DNA of 64,000 nt, from positions 62,001-126,000 of the forward strand of contig CAJTOO010000004.1 in the NCBI GenBank assembly GCA_910577735.1, read 5' to 3'. The translations under genes and the position numbers were made by a program. The stretch's first letter is position 1; each line of letters begins with the position of its first letter. Source of the DNA: an uncultured Lachnospiraceae bacterium. Lineage in GTDB: Bacteria > Bacillota > Clostridia > Lachnospirales > Lachnospiraceae. Shown here one piece after another: positions 51,359-61,012 of this stretch. The notes under the pieces were generated by a model. That model worked only from the letters and a program-made list of their open reading frames with translations. It was not told the DNA's origin and ran no database searches.

Positions 51359-52423
51359 ATGGGGGATAGCAGCTTTGTGTGGGATGAAATGGACATGAAT
51401 GCGGTTTCTCTGGACTTTGAACAGTTATTCCCGGAGTTTTCCTTTGACGGGAAGGCAGTATTCGGCCATGTCATGCAGGGAGAGTTGTGGGAAGCTTTGA
51501 AGATGCTGGGCGGTGGAATAGCGGATGCTTTTGCATATCAGAGAGGGGAGTTGAGGACATTGTTTTTCACAATCCTCATCCTGGGAATCGTGGCGGCGCT
51601 GTTCTCTAATTTTGCAGATTTATTCAAAGACCATCAGGTATCGGATCTGGCGTTTTATTTTGTTTATTTGATGCTGATTGCGGTGCTTCTGAAGTTTTTT
51701 GTGGATGCAGTTGGTATTGTGCAGGAGATTTTGCAGAGTGTTACTGCCTTTATCCGTCTGTATATTCCTACTTATATGGTTGCGGTGGCAGGCGCAACGG
51801 GATTTGCCTCTGCATCGGTTTATTATCATTTGCTATTGGTGGTGGTTTACCTTATAGAATGGGGATACTTGTCTATTCTTCTGCCGATGGTTTATGGTTA
51901 TGTGCTTCTGACGGTGATCAATGGAATCTGGATGGAAGAGAAACTGGGACTCTTACTGGAACTGCTGGAGAAGCTGATAGGCGGCAGTATTAAAGTGACA
52001 TTAGGGATTATCACAGGATTTAGTCTACTGCAGGCAATGATATCGCCCGTTATAGATTCCCTGCAGTCCTCGGCAGTTAAGAAAGCCGTGTCCGTACTGC
52101 CGGGTATAGGAGGATTGACGGAGGGTATGTTTGAGATGGTGATGGGATCTGCGGTGCTTGTCAAGAACAGTATAGGCATCTACATTACGCTGGTGCTTAT
52201 AGTACTGTGCGGTATTCCTCTTTTGAAGCTTGCTCTTTTGGCATGTGTTATCAAATTGAGTGCCGCGCTGATCGGTATTGTCAGTGACAAACGCATGACA
52301 GGCTGTGCCAATCGGGTGGGAGATGGAAACCTGATGTTATTGAAAATCGCTCTGGCTTCAGTGGGGATGTTTGTCATCCAGATAGCAATTATAACATATA
52401 CCACAGGCAGAATTATCATGTAG
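51359..52423 (+). CDS. spoIIIAE: stage III sporulation protein AE
   Basis: 354 aa, seven or more membrane helices after a soluble N-terminal part of about 65 residues. TSTIxxGG-like loops are not obvious, but LIGGSIKVTLGIITGFSLLQ and SAVKKAVSVLPGIGGLTEGM are typical of SpoIIIAE. It is the largest membrane component of the complex. No separate cleavable signal peptide seen. Confidence 0.95.
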   Translation: MGDSSFVWDEMDMNAVSLDFEQLFPEFSFDGKAVFGHVMQGELWEALKMLGGGIADAFAYQRGELRTLFFTILILGIVAALFSNFADLFKDHQVSDLAFYFVYLMLIAVLLKFFVDAVGIVQEILQSVTAFIRLYIPTYMVAVAGATGFASASVYYHLLLVVVYLIEWGYLSILLPMVYGYVLLTVINGIWMEEKLGLLLELLEKLIGGSIKVTLGIITGFSLLQAMISPVIDSLQSSAVKKAVSVLPGIGGLTEGMFEMVMGSAVLVKNSIGIYITLVLIVLCGIPLLKLALLACVIKLSAALIGIVSDKRMTGCANRVGDGNLMLLKIALASVGMFVIQIAIITYTTGRIIM

Positions 52424-52470
52424 CGTGCAGATCCGCTGCCAGGAATCCAGGGGATGGGAGGTGCGTTGTA

Positions 52471-53058
52471 ATGCTTGAGAATATCAGAAGAATAGGTCTT
52501 TTTATGATAGCAGCCCAGGCAGTGATACATCTCTCACCGGGGCGTCAGTATGAGAAGTATATTAAATTGGTATCAAGTGTTATTATATTGTTATTGTTTA
52601 TAAGACCATTTCTTTTCCAGCAGGGTATAACGCAGGAGCCCTGGCAGAAAACAGTGGAACAGATTCTGGAGAAATATAAAAATGAGAATCTTTGGCAGGC
52701 AGATGCAGACGATTTTCATGAAAATACAGTAAAGCAGTTGGAGGAGGAAGTTAAGTCCAGATTAAATCAGGAGATTTGTGACAGTGGATACTGTGTAAGT
52801 CTGGTATCTTTGGTCTTTGAGGGGAATATTTCCGGAACGGGAGGTGAAGGGGATGGGCCAGTGTTTCAACGGGTGGAAATTGTGATGGCTGATAAGGGGC
52901 AGCAAGCAGTGGAACAGATTCTGGTTGAGGAGATTGTGATTGGGGATGAGAAGGAGAAAGAAAGTACGAATGCTGCCTCACAGTTTCAGGAAATGTTTGC
53001 GAAAATCCTGGGCATAGAGAGGGAGAAGGTGGAGGTGACATGTGTTGGAGGATGGTAA
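52471..53058 (+). CDS. spoIIIAF: stage III sporulation protein AF
   Basis: 195 aa with two N-terminal membrane helices (LFMIAAQAVIHLSPG region and YIKLVSSVIILLLFIRPFLF) and a soluble C-terminal domain. The end NAASQFQEMFAKILGIEREK fits SpoIIIAF. It overlaps spoIIIAG by 17 bases. Confidence 0.93.
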   Translation: MLENIRRIGLFMIAAQAVIHLSPGRQYEKYIKLVSSVIILLLFIRPFLFQQGITQEPWQKTVEQILEKYKNENLWQADADDFHENTVKQLEEEVKSRLNQEICDSGYCVSLVSLVFEGNISGTGGEGDGPVFQRVEIVMADKGQQAVEQILVEEIVIGDEKEKESTNAASQFQEMFAKILGIEREKVEVTCVGGW

Positions 53059-53659
53059 GAGGCTGCTTGAGAAACTGACAGGAGGCAGGAAGCTGCGTAA
53101 AGACCAATGGCTGATTGTGATTCTGATGGGTGTGCTTTTGTGTGTGATTTCCCTGCCTGTTGAAAAAAGTGAAACAAAGTCCGATATATCGGACAACACA
53201 GGTGCTAAAATAAGTGAACTGAAACAGCCTTCCACAGATGTGCAAAGTGCCGATTATGTCAGGGAGTGGGAAGAGAAACTTGAGAAGTCTCTTCTATATA
53301 TAGAAGGTGCAGGGCAGGTAAAGGTACTGATTACCCTGCAGGAATCAGAGCAGAGAGTGCTTGCCAGGGACGGAACGGAGAGTATTTCAGAGACAACGGA
53401 AGAGGATGCGGCTGGCGGAAGCCGCAGGGTGACGGAGAATCGAATAGAGAAGAAGACAATCTATACGGTGGATGAGAGAGGGCAGGACGTGCCCTATGTG
53501 ATCAAGACCATCACGCCTTCCGTGAAAGGTGTGGTAGTGATTGCACAGGGGGCCGACCAGCCGGAGGTACGTCAGAATATAATCGAAGCAATTCAGGTAT
53601 TATTTGATATAGACATGAATAAAATAACAATAGTTAAGATGAAAAATAAAAATCAGTGA
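53042..53659 (+). CDS. spoIIIAG: stage III sporulation protein AG
   Basis: 205 aa from a GTG after GGAGGTGA (TTG at 53045 is an alternative). One membrane helix (QWLIVILMGVLLCVISLP) is followed by a ring-building domain: SLLYIEGAGQVKVLITLQES, then VIAQGADQPEVRQNIIEAIQ. SpoIIIAG forms the large ring of the channel between the two membranes. Confidence 0.95.
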   Translation: MLEDGKRLLEKLTGGRKLRKDQWLIVILMGVLLCVISLPVEKSETKSDISDNTGAKISELKQPSTDVQSADYVREWEEKLEKSLLYIEGAGQVKVLITLQESEQRVLARDGTESISETTEEDAAGGSRRVTENRIEKKTIYTVDERGQDVPYVIKTITPSVKGVVVIAQGADQPEVRQNIIEAIQVLFDIDMNKITIVKMKNKNQ

Positions 53660-53672
53660 AGGGGAGAAGAAA

Positions 53673-54389
53673 TTGAAAAATATGATCAAGAAGAACCAGA
53701 TGATGATCACAGCGCTTGCAATCATGATCGCCGTAGCAGGTTATTTGAACTTTGCAGGCACGAAAGTAACAGATGAAGAGATCATGTCCGTAAACGGTAC
53801 TGTCACAGTGGATGACAAGGGTGATCTTGCCTTGGCAGAAGAGGAATCAGACTATTCTGCATTGCTGGATCTGTCTGAGGAAGACATCGAACAGGCTGCC
53901 GGTGATATTGAGAGCCTTGACGGCGACGTGACCATGGTGGACAGCGGCAGTGTGGATGAAGAGCTGGCAGAGGCCCTGGCGGAAGAACAGATGGATGAGG
54001 TGCCGGGAGAGGCGGTGTTTACCTCAGCAGGCATGACTTCTGAATTATCCGGTGCAAAACTTCAGAAGGAGCAGACAAGGGCGCAGAATAAGGAGACCCT
54101 GCTGGAGATCATTAACAATGCCAATATCAGTGAGACACAGAAGCAGGAAGCGGTCAACAGTATGATTTCCATGACAGATGTGGCGGAGAAGGAGACTGCT
54201 GCGGAAATCCTTCTGGAGGCAAAAGGATTCAGCGATGCGGTTGTCAGTATTGATGGAGAGAGTGTGGATGTGGTGGTCAATACTGAGGAACTGACCGAGG
54301 CGCAGCGTGCCCAGATTGAGGATATTGTAATCCGTAAGACTGGTGTCAATGCAGATGCTATTATTATCAGTACGGTCAATGCAGATTAA
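53673..54389 (+). CDS. spoIIIAH: stage III sporulation protein AH
   Basis: 238 aa from a TTG start after GGGGAG. Membrane helix MMITALAIMIAVAGYLNFAG, then an acidic linker and the ring domain with KEAVN-like helices and AQIEDIVIRKTGVNADAIII. It pairs with SpoIIQ from the forespore. Last gene of the operon. Confidence 0.95.
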   Translation: MKNMIKKNQMMITALAIMIAVAGYLNFAGTKVTDEEIMSVNGTVTVDDKGDLALAEEESDYSALLDLSEEDIEQAAGDIESLDGDVTMVDSGSVDEELAEALAEEQMDEVPGEAVFTSAGMTSELSGAKLQKEQTRAQNKETLLEIINNANISETQKQEAVNSMISMTDVAEKETAAEILLEAKGFSDAVVSIDGESVDVVVNTEELTEAQRAQIEDIVIRKTGVNADAIIISTVNAD

Positions 54390-54527
54390 AGTGAAAAAGG
54401 AACATAGGGCAAAGAGCGCCGGGCGGTAACAAGTAGGTGCATTGTAAATGATTTTATGGTACTATATATTCGTATGGCGTTTGGCGGGGATATAGTGCGG
54501 TGAGGTCATAGAGGATGGAGGCAAAAG
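54390..54527. other. intergenic region before deoB
   Basis: No gene or clear terminator seen. GGAGG lies at 54514-54519, close before the deoB ATG. Confidence 0.4.
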
Positions 54528-55679
54528 ATGAAGAGAGTTTTTTTGATCGTATTAGATAGTTTTGGAATCGGAGAGATGGAGGATGCGGAAGCCTATGGGG
54601 ATAAAGGAACCAATACCCTGCGGTCCGTGTCCTCAAGCTCTGTCTTTTCCATGCCTAATATGGAGAAATTAGGACTTTTTAATATAGAGGGCGTTACCTG
54701 CCGGGATGGGGTTAAGGCGCCCCGGGCGAGAATTGCCCGTATGAAGGAAGCGTCCAAAGGGAAAGATACCACCATTGGGCATTGGGAGATTGCCGGAATT
54801 GTGTCCAGGCAGCCGCTGCCCACTTATCCGGAAGGCTTTCCGGAGGAAGTTCTGGAGGCATTTGCGGAGGCCGCCGGAAGAGGCGTACTCTGTAACAGAC
54901 CCTATTCTGGCACGGAAGTCATCCGGGATTACGGTGACGAGCATGTTCGGACAGGTAAGCTGATTGTTTATACTTCCGCAGACAGCGTGTTTCAGATTGC
55001 GGCACATGAGGATGTGGTGCCTGTGGAGACCCTGTATGAGTATTGCAGAATGGCCAGGGAGATTCTGCAGGGCAGACATGGGGTGGGCCGGGTGATTGCA
55101 AGACCCTTTGTGGGGACGTCGGGTAACTATACAAGGACGCCCAGGCGGCATGACTTTTCTTTAGAACCGCCGGCAGTGACAATGCTGGATCAGCTTAAAC
55201 GTGCGGGCAGGGATGTGATATCTGTGGGCAAGATTAAAGATATCTTTGCGGGCAGAGGAATTACAGAAGCTGTCTACACAAAGGGCAATGAGGAAGGGAT
55301 TGAGAGAACGCTGGAATATCTGGACAAGGAATTTGAAGGGCTTTGCTTTGTTAATCTTGTAGATTATGACATGCTTTATGGTCATCGCAATGATATCGAA
55401 GGTTATGCACGGGCGCTTACTTATTTTGATCGGAAGCTTCCGGAGATTCTTGGCAGACTTGGGGAGGAGGATATTCTGATGATCACGGCAGATCATGGAT
55501 GTGATCCCGGGTATACAGTTTCCACAGATCATTCCAGAGAGTATACCCCGTTTCTGATGTATGGAAATAAGGTGAGGCCGGAGAATTTGGGTACGAGAGA
55601 TACATTTGCGGATATTGGGGCCACAGTGCTTGCTTATTTTGGACTCGAGCCGGAGTTTGCGGGGACATCCATGTTGTGA
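54528..55679 (+). CDS. deoB: phosphopentomutase
   Basis: 383 aa. The metal-binding motifs of the alkaline-phosphatase superfamily are intact: VLDSFGIGEMEDAEAYGDKG at the start, DTTIGHWEIAG in the middle and ITADHGCDPGY near the end. It interconverts ribose/deoxyribose 1- and 5-phosphates in nucleoside salvage. No deoA/deoD gene is next to it. prfC follows after 69 bases. Confidence 0.96.
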   Translation: MKRVFLIVLDSFGIGEMEDAEAYGDKGTNTLRSVSSSSVFSMPNMEKLGLFNIEGVTCRDGVKAPRARIARMKEASKGKDTTIGHWEIAGIVSRQPLPTYPEGFPEEVLEAFAEAAGRGVLCNRPYSGTEVIRDYGDEHVRTGKLIVYTSADSVFQIAAHEDVVPVETLYEYCRMAREILQGRHGVGRVIARPFVGTSGNYTRTPRRHDFSLEPPAVTMLDQLKRAGRDVISVGKIKDIFAGRGITEAVYTKGNEEGIERTLEYLDKEFEGLCFVNLVDYDMLYGHRNDIEGYARALTYFDRKLPEILGRLGEEDILMITADHGCDPGYTVSTDHSREYTPFLMYGNKVRPENLGTRDTFADIGATVLAYFGLEPEFAGTSML

Positions 55680-55748
55680 GTGTAAGATGGATGTCGGTGC
55701 AGACAATATGAGAAAGTTTACCAGAAGGTCAGTTTGGAGGATAAAAAC

Positions 55749-57341
55749 GTGGGTAATTTTGCGGAGGAAATTAACAAAAGAAGAACTTTTGCGATCATAT
55801 CGCATCCGGATGCGGGTAAGACGACCCTCACCGAAAAATTTTTATTATATGGGGGCGCCATTAATCTGGCAGGCAGTGTCAAGGGTAAAGCGACAGCCAG
55901 ACATGCAGTCTCAGACTGGATGGAGATAGAGAAGGAGAGAGGTATTTCGGTTACTTCTTCCGTGCTGCAGTTTGAATACGGCGGCTTTTGCATTAATATC
56001 CTGGATACACCAGGACATCAGGACTTCTCAGAAGACACTTACAGAACGCTGATGGCGGCAGATTCGGCAGTGATGGTCATCGATGCCTCCAAGGGAGTTG
56101 AGGCGCAGACGCGTAAGTTGTTTAAGGTATGCGTGATGCGTCATATCCCGATTTTTACATTTATTAATAAGATGGACAGGGATGCCAATGATACCTTTGA
56201 ATTGTTGGATGATATAGAGAAAGAGCTTGGTATTGCCACTTGCCCGATCAATTGGCCGATTGGTTCCGGGAAGAATTTTAAGGGTGTTTATGAGAGGGAG
56301 AGCAAATGTGTCATTACCTATTCGGATACGGAGAAGGGCACCAAAGAGGGACATGCTACCCGGATTTCCGTTGAGGAAGAGGAGAGGCTGACTGCCCAGA
56401 TTGGGGAAGAAAATAAGGCACAGCTTATGGATGAAATCGAACTCTTGGATGGTGCCAGCGCGCCATATGATCTTTCCCAGATACAGGCGGGGGATCTGAC
56501 GCCGGTGTTCTTTGGTTCCGCGTTGACAAACTTTGGGGTGGAGATCTTTTTACAGCACTTTTTAAAGATGACTACCACACCTCTTGCCCGCAAGGCGAAT
56601 ATCGGGTTGATTGATCCTGTAGAACATGATTTTTCGGCTTTTGTGTTTAAAATCCAGGCCAATATGAATAAGGCTCATCGTGACAGAATTGCTTTCATGC
56701 GGATTTGTTCCGGGAAGTTTGATGTGAGTGAAGAAGTGAAACATGTGCAGGGCGGGAAGGTGATGCGTCTGTCACAGCCCCAGCAGATTATGGCAGATGA
56801 GAGAAAGATTTTGAGTGAGGCTTATGCCGGAGATATCATCGGTGTTTTTGATCCGGGAATCTTTTCCATCGGGGATACTATCTGTATGCCTAAGGAGGAG
56901 TTTGCGTATGAAGGGATTCCTACGTTTGCACCGGAACATTTTGCCAGAGTCAGACAGATGGACACCATGAAAAGGAAACAGTTTGTCAAAGGCATTACAC
57001 AGATTGCGCAGGAAGGTGCGATTCAGATTTTCCAGGAATTTAATACGGGTATGGAAGAGATTATTGTGGGCGTCGTTGGTGTTTTACAGTTCGATGTCCT
57101 GAAGTACCGTCTGGAAAATGAATATAACGTTGAGATTAAGCTGGAGAATCTTCCTTATGAACATATAAGGTGGATTGAAAATAAGGAGATTGACCTGGAC
57201 AAGCTGACAGGGACTTCTGATATGAAAAAGATCAAGGACTTAAAGGGAAATCCGCTGTTGTTATTTGTCAATCCCTGGAGCATCGGCATGACTTTAGACA
57301 GAAACGAGGGTCTGGTTTTATCGGAGTTTGGAAGAAATTAA
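55749..57341 (+). CDS. prfC: peptide chain release factor 3
   Basis: 530 aa from a GTG after GGAGGATAAAAAC; the frame from 55734 would place that ribosome site inside the gene. GTPase motifs: G1 SHPDAGKTTLTEKF, G2 GISVTSS, G3 DTPGHQDFSEDTYR, G4 INKMDRD. It recycles RF1/RF2 after translation termination. Length is typical for RF3. Confidence 0.96.
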   Translation: MGNFAEEINKRRTFAIISHPDAGKTTLTEKFLLYGGAINLAGSVKGKATARHAVSDWMEIEKERGISVTSSVLQFEYGGFCINILDTPGHQDFSEDTYRTLMAADSAVMVIDASKGVEAQTRKLFKVCVMRHIPIFTFINKMDRDANDTFELLDDIEKELGIATCPINWPIGSGKNFKGVYERESKCVITYSDTEKGTKEGHATRISVEEEERLTAQIGEENKAQLMDEIELLDGASAPYDLSQIQAGDLTPVFFGSALTNFGVEIFLQHFLKMTTTPLARKANIGLIDPVEHDFSAFVFKIQANMNKAHRDRIAFMRICSGKFDVSEEVKHVQGGKVMRLSQPQQIMADERKILSEAYAGDIIGVFDPGIFSIGDTICMPKEEFAYEGIPTFAPEHFARVRQMDTMKRKQFVKGITQIAQEGAIQIFQEFNTGMEEIIVGVVGVLQFDVLKYRLENEYNVEIKLENLPYEHIRWIENKEIDLDKLTGTSDMKKIKDLKGNPLLLFVNPWSIGMTLDRNEGLVLSEFGRN

Positions 57342-57420
57342 GCGGTGGTACAGATAAAGTTCAGCTCTATGCGGTTTCGTAGGGTGGGAGTGACATTCTG
57401 GGGGAGGAGGGCATTGGTCT

Positions 57421-58617
57421 ATGAAGAAAACAGGAATTTTATTGATGGGTATGTTGTTATTGACCGGCGCACTGGCGTATGCCTGGCATCAGCTGCCCCA
57501 TGAGAAGAGTGACCTGTACAGGCAGGCAGACCTGGGCGCGGAACAGACGGAGTTTGAGGAGCCGGAACAGGTAATCCGGCAGGACCGGGTACAGATAGAG
57601 ATGTCCCTTGAGAAATGCTTTGCCTACCAGAGACTGCCGGAGGAAGAGCAGATTGTCTATCTGGAGATTTTAGATGCGCTGATCAATTATCGGCAGGAGG
57701 TTAAGCTTTCCACTTTTGATAAACAGAAAATTTCCCATGTTTTTCAGTGTGTGTTAAACGATCATCCGGAAATCTTTTATGTGGATGGCTACAGCTATAC
57801 GGAGTATACGCTGGGAGATGTGCTTAAAAAGGTAACCTTTACAGGGACATATCGGTTTTCCCAGAGTGAAGTGGCGGAAAAACAGGCACTGATAGATGAT
57901 TATGTAAACCAATGTCTGGCCGGCATGCCGGAGGGAGCAGACGAATATACGAAGGTAAAATACATTTATGAATACCTGATTCATCATACCGATTATGACG
58001 CAACGGCGCAGGATAATCAGAATATCTGCTCTGTATTTATCGAGGGAAAGTCTGTCTGCCAGGGCTATGCCAAGGCGGCACAATATTTGCTCAATAAGGC
58101 GGACATTTTTGCCACGCTGGTGCTTGGCCGAGTGATTGGCGGAGAAGGACATGCCTGGAATCTTGTGCGGATTGACGGGGAATACTATTATGTGGATACT
58201 ACCTGGGGGGATGCTTCTTATCAGGCGGTGGGCGGTAAAGACAGCTATCCGGCAGAGAAGATTCCCACCATCAACTATGACTACCTGTGTGTTACCACCA
58301 AACAGCTGGAACTGACACATACGCTGGACAACGTAGTGGAGCTGCCGGAGTGTACGGCTATGGAAGCAAATTACTATGTGCGGGAGGGCGTGTACTTTAC
58401 AGAATGGGACGAAGAACGGCTTGCCCGGATTTTTGCAGCCGGCTATGAGAAGGGAAATACTTATGTGACCTTAAAGTGTGCCGACTATGAGACTTACAGA
58501 CAGATGCATACGGCATTGATTTTGGAACAGAAAATCTTCCAGTATCTGGAATGTCCTGACGGAGCGGTGTCCTATACCGATAATGAAAAGCAATACAGTA
58601 TGAGCTTCTGGCTTTAA
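57421..58617 (+). CDS. transglutaminase-like domain protein, membrane-anchored or secreted
   Basis: 398 aa. An N-terminal hydrophobic helix (GILLMGMLLLTGALAYAW) lacks a lipobox and may be a signal anchor. The transglutaminase triad is clear: Cys in GKSVCQGYAKA, His in GEGHAWNLV, Asp in YYVDTTWGD. These proteins often cleave or crosslink at the cell surface. C-terminal part (about 300-398) not recognised. One TTATGTAAAC copy lies inside the gene (57900-57909). Confidence 0.88.
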   Translation: MKKTGILLMGMLLLTGALAYAWHQLPHEKSDLYRQADLGAEQTEFEEPEQVIRQDRVQIEMSLEKCFAYQRLPEEEQIVYLEILDALINYRQEVKLSTFDKQKISHVFQCVLNDHPEIFYVDGYSYTEYTLGDVLKKVTFTGTYRFSQSEVAEKQALIDDYVNQCLAGMPEGADEYTKVKYIYEYLIHHTDYDATAQDNQNICSVFIEGKSVCQGYAKAAQYLLNKADIFATLVLGRVIGGEGHAWNLVRIDGEYYYVDTTWGDASYQAVGGKDSYPAEKIPTINYDYLCVTTKQLELTHTLDNVVELPECTAMEANYYVREGVYFTEWDEERLARIFAAGYEKGNTYVTLKCADYETYRQMHTALILEQKIFQYLECPDGAVSYTDNEKQYSMSFWL

Positions 58618-58686
58618 ACGGAATAGGGCTAGGCAAAAAACAGAAATTTTGATATACTTAATCCAAATGAGAGAAAGGTATGGTTA

Positions 58687-59079
58687 TTGTTTATGGAACA
58701 GGAAACAGGCAGAAACTCGTATGTATTGCAGGAAGATGAGAGATTCGGGACCGTAAAGATTGCGGATGATGTGGTGGCCATGATTGCTGCGCTGGCAGCC
58801 ACAGAGGTGGACGGTGTGGCTGCTATGGCTGGCAATATGACCAATGAACTGTTGAGCAGGGTAGGTGTCAGAAGCCTTTACAAAGGCGCCAGGGTAGATG
58901 TTTCCAATAAGAAGGTCAAGGTGGAACTTGCCATTACCATGGAATATGGATATAATATCCCGGCTACTTGTCAGCGCGTCCAGAATAAGGTAAAAGGTGC
59001 TATAGAGAACATGACAGGTTTAGAGGTGCTGGATGTGAACATCCGCATCGCCGGCATTAATGTGACGAAAGAAAAATAA
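58687..59079 (+). CDS. Asp23/Gls24 family envelope stress protein
   Basis: 130 aa. The TTG at 58687 is eight bases after AAAGG; the ATG at 58693 is further away. Core VKIADDVVAMIAALAATEVD, then GVAAMAG and VQNKVKGAIENMTGLEVLDV is typical of Asp23 (DUF322). Located just before nusB, as in many Clostridia. The promoter TGATATACT (about 58653) has an extended -10. Confidence 0.93.
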   Translation: MFMEQETGRNSYVLQEDERFGTVKIADDVVAMIAALAATEVDGVAAMAGNMTNELLSRVGVRSLYKGARVDVSNKKVKVELAITMEYGYNIPATCQRVQNKVKGAIENMTGLEVLDVNIRIAGINVTKEK

Positions 59080-59097
59080 GACAGAGCGGGAGTTGAT

Positions 59098-59493
59098 ATG
59101 AGCAGAAGAGAATTGCGGGAGCAGATTTTTAAATTACTGTTTCGCGTGGAGTTTAACAGGGTGGAAGATATGCCGGAGCAGGAGCAGCTCTTTTTCGAGG
59201 ATGAGGATGCGGCGCAGGAAGAAGATGCTGCCTATGTCTCCGAAAAGTTCAGAAAGATTTTCGATAAGCTTTCGGACATCGACAGCCGGTTGAACGAGAA
59301 GGCAGAAGGGTGGGATACCACCAGAATGAGCAAAGTGGATTTGACAATCTTAAGACTTGCTGTCTATGAGATCTGTTATGATGAGAATGTTCCCACAGGT
59401 GTGGCGATCAATGAGGCAGTGGAGCTTGCCAAGAAATTTGGGCAGGATGCATCGTCCGGGTTTGTGAATGGTATTCTGGCCAAATTTGCATAA
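59098..59493 (+). CDS. nusB: transcription antitermination factor NusB
   Basis: 131 aa, slightly short for NusB. SRRELREQIFKLLFRVEF begins the protein and VAINEAVELAKKFGQDASSG, then FVNGILAK ends it, as in all NusB. It acts with NusA/E/G on rRNA operons. It is 18 bases after the Asp23 gene and 13 before xseA. Confidence 0.95.
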   Translation: MSRRELREQIFKLLFRVEFNRVEDMPEQEQLFFEDEDAAQEEDAAYVSEKFRKIFDKLSDIDSRLNEKAEGWDTTRMSKVDLTILRLAVYEICYDENVPTGVAINEAVELAKKFGQDASSGFVNGILAKFA

Positions 59494-59506
59494 GGCAGGT
59501 GTGCTC

Positions 59507-60751
59507 ATGCAGAATCGGAATATATATACAGTTGCACAGGTCAATTCTTATATTAAAAATATGTTCACGCAGGATTTTATGTTGCAGTCCATCCGGGTAA
59601 AGGGAGAGGTCAGCAACTGTAAGTATCATCCCTCTGGACATATTTATTTTACATTAAAGGATATAAAAGGGACAATAGCATGTGTTATGTTTGCTTCTTC
59701 CCGCAAGGGACTGTCTTTCCGGATGTCGGAGGGGCAGCAGGTAGTGGTAAATGGCAGTGTGGATGTCTATGAGAGGGACGGTAAATACCAGCTTTATGCC
59801 AGGGAGATTTCCTTAGACGGTGCGGGAGCACTCTATGAGCGGTATGAGCGGTTAAAACGGGATCTGGAAGAGCGGGGAATGTTTGCGGCGCAGTATAAAC
59901 AGCCGATTCCCCGTTATATCAGGACACTGGGCGTTGTGACAGCATCCACAGGCGCTGCAGTGCGCGACATTATTAATATTGCCACAAGGAGAAATCCATA
60001 TGTGCAGATTATCCTCTATCCTGCCATTGTGCAGGGGGAGGCAGCAGTTCCCAGTATCATCAATGGAATCCATGCACTGGAAAGACAGGGAGTGGATACG
60101 ATCATTGTGGGCAGGGGCGGCGGTTCCATCGAAGACCTCTGGGCTTTCAATGAGGAGGCAGTGGCCCAGGCGATTTTTGACTGCAGTGTGCCGATCGTTT
60201 CAGCCGTTGGGCATGAGACGGACACTACCATTGCGGATTTTGTGGCGGATCTTCGGGCGCCCACGCCGTCTGCAGCGGCAGAACTTGCAGTTTATGATAT
60301 CGGGCAGCTGCAGGACAGATTGGATGAATATAGTTATACCATGCGGCATCATATGGAAGCGGTGATACAACGTATACGCAGGGAAGCAGCGCAGTATGGT
60401 GTGAGATTAAAATATGTGAGTCCGGCAAACCGGATCCGCATGAAAAGGACACAGGCGTTATCCTTAGAGGAGAGGATTCAGAATGTGATGGAGGGTCTGC
60501 TGGTTGAACGAAGGCACCGGCTGGCACTTTATGTAGAGCAGATGAAAGGATTGTCGCCCTTGGATAAGCTGAATCAGGGCTATTCATATGCGGCAGATGC
60601 GGCAGGAAGGACATTGTCCAGCGTGAGCCAGACTGCTGCAGGGGAACAGATTACCGTGTATGTAAAGGATGGACGGATTAAAGCTTCTGTGACGGATACA
60701 GAGACGAGAGAACTTACAGGAAGAGAACCGGGAGAAGTTCTAAGGCAGTAG
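59507..60751 (+). CDS. xseA: exodeoxyribonuclease VII large subunit
   Basis: 414 aa from the ATG after AAGGCAGG. An N-terminal OB-fold (NIYTVAQVNSYIKNMF, VKGEVSNCKYHPSGHIYFTL) is followed by the nuclease core (VVTASTGAAVRDIINIATRR, VGRGGGSIEDLWAFNEE, VGHETDTTIADFVAD). C-terminal coiled coil. Together with XseB it degrades single-stranded DNA. Confidence 0.96.
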   Translation: MQNRNIYTVAQVNSYIKNMFTQDFMLQSIRVKGEVSNCKYHPSGHIYFTLKDIKGTIACVMFASSRKGLSFRMSEGQQVVVNGSVDVYERDGKYQLYAREISLDGAGALYERYERLKRDLEERGMFAAQYKQPIPRYIRTLGVVTASTGAAVRDIINIATRRNPYVQIILYPAIVQGEAAVPSIINGIHALERQGVDTIIVGRGGGSIEDLWAFNEEAVAQAIFDCSVPIVSAVGHETDTTIADFVADLRAPTPSAAAELAVYDIGQLQDRLDEYSYTMRHHMEAVIQRIRREAAQYGVRLKYVSPANRIRMKRTQALSLEERIQNVMEGLLVERRHRLALYVEQMKGLSPLDKLNQGYSYAADAAGRTLSSVSQTAAGEQITVYVKDGRIKASVTDTETRELTGREPGEVLRQ

Positions 60752-60775
60752 AAGACGCAGGTCGTGGAGGTAAGA

Positions 60776-61012
60776 ATGAAAGATAAAGATACAGCGGTAC
60801 AGGAAGAAGAACGGACGTTATCTTTAGAGGAAACCTTTGAACAGATTGAGGAGGTCATTGCCCGTTTGGAGACAGAAGAGATTACGTTGGAAGAGTCTTT
60901 TCAGGAATATAACAGAGGTATGAAGCTGTTACAGCACTGCAATGCAACAATAGATCAGGTGGAAAAAAAGGTACTGCAGATTAATGAAGATGGTGGATTG
61001 GATGAATTTTAA
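60776..61012 (+). CDS. xseB: exodeoxyribonuclease VII small subunit
   Basis: 78 aa from the ATG after GGAGG. SLEETFEQIEEVIARLETEE, then ITLEESFQEYNRGMKLLQHC is typical of XseB. The stop lies 11 bases inside the polyprenyl synthase gene. Confidence 0.95.
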   Translation: MKDKDTAVQEEERTLSLEETFEQIEEVIARLETEEITLEESFQEYNRGMKLLQHCNATIDQVEKKVLQINEDGGLDEF

